A stretch of DNA of 7,700 bases, taken from contig JAKAOD010000135.1 of the NCBI GenBank assembly GCA_021823365.1, forward strand, positions 1 to 7,700, read 5' to 3'. Within the stretch, counting starts at the first letter, position 1. Each line of letters opens with the position of its first letter. The translations under genes and the position numbers were made by a program. The stretch comes from Actinomycetes bacterium. GTDB lineage: Bacteria; Actinomycetota; Acidimicrobiia; Acidimicrobiales; Bog-793. A model generated the notes under the pieces. The model searched no databases, was not told where the DNA came from, and worked only from the letters and a program-made list of their open reading frames with translations. Below are positions 6,156 to 7,700 of this stretch, piece after piece.

Positions 6156-7700
6156 ATGTGCGACGTAGCGCGGTCTCCTGCTGTCGGCGAGCACCACGCA
6201 CAGGTCGCCGCGCCGTCGGGCATTCCCGGCGGTGCGACGGCTGGTGCCGAGGTGCCGGCAGAAGGGAGTGGTCACTACGGACTGCCGTTCCGGCCCGGGC
6301 GTCACGGCCATGACCACAGCGCCGACCAGGACGGTCTGTCTGGCACGGAGATCGACGAGGGGGAGGACCCGGATCGGTTCTCGATCGTCTCCGTCGGTGT
6401 CGACATCGGCTCCGCTACGTCGCACCTGCTCGTCTCCCGGCTGACGATGCGCCGGCTCGGGAAGTCGATGATGAGCCGCTACGTCGTCGTGGGTCGCGAA
6501 ACCCTCTACCGATCGCGCGTCTCGCTCACGCCCTACCGGCGCGACGGGCTCATCGACGCCGAGTCACTGCGGCGCTATGTCGCATCCTGCTATGAAGAGT
6601 CCGGAATAGCCCATGACGACATCGACACCGGGGTCGTACTTCTGACGGGTGAGGCGCTTCGGCGAGAGAACTCAAGGGCGATCGCTTCGCTGTTGTCAGA
6701 CGCGAGCGGGCGCTTCGTGTGCGCCTCAGCGGGCCATCACCTCGAGTCGCGTGTCGCCGCACACGGAGCCGGCACCGTGCAGCGGGCGCGTCAGACCGGC
6801 GAGCGCCTGCTCAACGTCGATGTCGGTGGTGGCACTGCGAAACTCGCCCTCATAGACGGCGGTGAGATTGTCGCGACCGGAGCCGTCAATGTCGGCTGTC
6901 GGCTGATCGCCACGGACAGCGATGGGCTCGTCTCGCGTGTCGAGCCGGCCGGCCGGTGGGCGGCCGCCGAGGAAGGCGTTGCCCTGAGAGAGGGGGTCCG
7001 TGTCGAGGAGGGTGAGCTCGAGCGGATCGCGGCTCGCCTCGCCGACTGCCTCGCTGACGTGCTCTCCGAGACTGAGCCCCTAAGCCCGCTCGCGGAGCGG
7101 CTGCTGCTCACCGGTCGCGTGTACGGGACGAGCAGCGCGGACGGCGTGGTGATCTCCGGCGGCGTAAGCGAGTATCTGCGCCGTGACGACGCGCCAGGTT
7201 TCGGGGACCTCGGTCGGGCGCTCGCGCTGCGCATCGGCGAGCGGCTCGCCAAGCTGTACGGCAATCGGGTATCGCTGAGCACGGCAGGGCTTCGGGCTAC
7301 AGTGGTCGGGCTGTCGCAGTTCACCGTCGAGGCGAGCGGCGACACGATCTTCCTCTCCGCGCCGAGCCCGCTACCGATTCGCAACATTCCGCTCATCAAG
7401 GCGCGAGTGCCCGACGAGCCGGGAGGATTCGATCTCGAGGGCGCGTTAGCGGGGGCGCTCAAGAAACGTGACGTCCAAGCCGGCGACCACGTCGGAGTCT
7501 TTCTCGACTGGTCGGGAATCCCGCGCTACCCGGCCCTCGGAGCCTTGGCGACAGGGCTCGGCCGATTCTTCCGTGGCCATCTCGACGCGGCGCATCCCGC
7601 CGTTGTTGTGATCGCACAGGACTGTGCCCGGGGCCTCGGTCACTTGCGACACCGCGAGCTCGGGCACGAGGGACGGGTCGTCTGCATCGACGGGCTCGAC
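6156..7700 (+). CDS. eutA: Ethanolamine ammonia-lyase reactivating factor EutA (3' end outside window)
   Basis: The frame is open for 515 codons from ATG 6156 to the right edge; probably 30-40 C-terminal residues are missing. EutA is an ATP-dependent chaperone-like factor that removes damaged cobalamin from ethanolamine ammonia-lyase (EutBC) so that fresh adenosylcobalamin can bind. The actin-like ATPase signatures are present: phosphate-1 GVDIGSATSH (81-90), phosphate-2 NVDVGGGTAKLALI (220-233) and adenosine motif VVISGGVSEYL (331-341). The family segments SAGHHLESRVAAHGAG (191-206) and NVGCRLIATDSDG (245-257) match E. coli EutA as I recall it. The start has only a weak ribosome site but lies 9 nt after the binding-protein stop; the next in-frame start is GTG 6252. 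Either way the protein has a 45-75 residue polar extension, including a His/Asp-rich patch (GRHGHDH, 48-54), that E. coli EutA lacks. It is cytoplasmic and needs EutBC as partner, expected downstream. Confidence 0.93.
   Translation, partial: MCDVARSPAVGEHHAQVAAPSGIPGGATAGAEVPAEGSGHYGLPFRPGRHGHDHSADQDGLSGTEIDEGEDPDRFSIVSVGVDIGSATSHLLVSRLTMRRLGKSMMSRYVVVGRETLYRSRVSLTPYRRDGLIDAESLRRYVASCYEESGIAHDDIDTGVVLLTGEALRRENSRAIASLLSDASGRFVCASAGHHLESRVAAHGAGTVQRARQTGERLLNVDVGGGTAKLALIDGGEIVATGAVNVGCRLIATDSDGLVSRVEPAGRWAAAEEGVALREGVRVEEGELERIAARLADCLADVLSETEPLSPLAERLLLTGRVYGTSSADGVVISGGVSEYLRRDDAPGFGDLGRALALRIGERLAKLYGNRVSLSTAGLRATVVGLSQFTVEASGDTIFLSAPSPLPIRNIPLIKARVPDEPGGFDLEGALAGALKKRDVQAGDHVGVFLDWSGIPRYPALGALATGLGRFFRGHLDAAHPAVVVIAQDCARGLGHLRHRELGHEGRVVCIDGLD

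Noticed and set aside
6791..7462. 223-codon minus-strand frame inside eutA
   Set aside because: Ser/Arg/Pro-rich antisense shadow; the plus-strand frame carries all EutA ATPase motifs.

Overview
The window is high-GC DNA with GTG and TTG starts, dense gene packing and strong third-position G/C bias. This fits a free-living actinobacterium or a deep-branching relative; the sequence alone does not give a genus. A short AT-rich pocket at about 3146-3180 stands out and marks the control region between the two halves of the window.

Left half (1-3130): a decayed, reshuffled zone. It opens with the C-terminal half of a major facilitator superfamily (MFS) transporter, cut by the window edge. Next is the wreck of a molybdenum hydroxylase of the xanthine dehydrogenase/aldehyde oxidase class. 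About 20 residues of a [2Fe-2S] domain run straight into the start of the Mo subunit. A frameshift follows at a 28-bp direct repeat, then most of the Mo-binding core is missing, and a clear C-terminal segment keeps the catalytic-glutamate region. An intact MFS exporter of the EntS/MFS_3 type faces it on the minus strand, and the two reading frames overlap tail to tail.

Control region (3131-3266): a plausible sigma-70-type promoter points rightwards, and two interleaved inverted repeats lie over its -10 element and predicted start. On the opposite strand is a 26-codon mini-ORF with a very good ribosome binding site, which may be a leader peptide or a regulator relic.

Right half (3267-7700): an apparent operon of two NitT/TauT (SsuC-like) ABC permeases, a secreted substrate-binding protein, and a gene for an EutA-like factor that reactivates ethanolamine ammonia-lyase. 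Gaps are 1, 65 and 9 nt. No ABC ATPase is present between the promoter and the window end. EutA runs off the right edge; by family habit eutB and eutC, and perhaps the missing ATPase, would lie beyond it.

The most interesting reading is that this ABC importer supplies ethanolamine, or a related amino alcohol or precursor, to an adenosylcobalamin-dependent ammonia-lyase. That would be a poorly described pairing, because this importer family is known mainly for sulfonates, nitrate, taurine and pyrimidine precursors. The link rests on gene order, not on any substrate motif.
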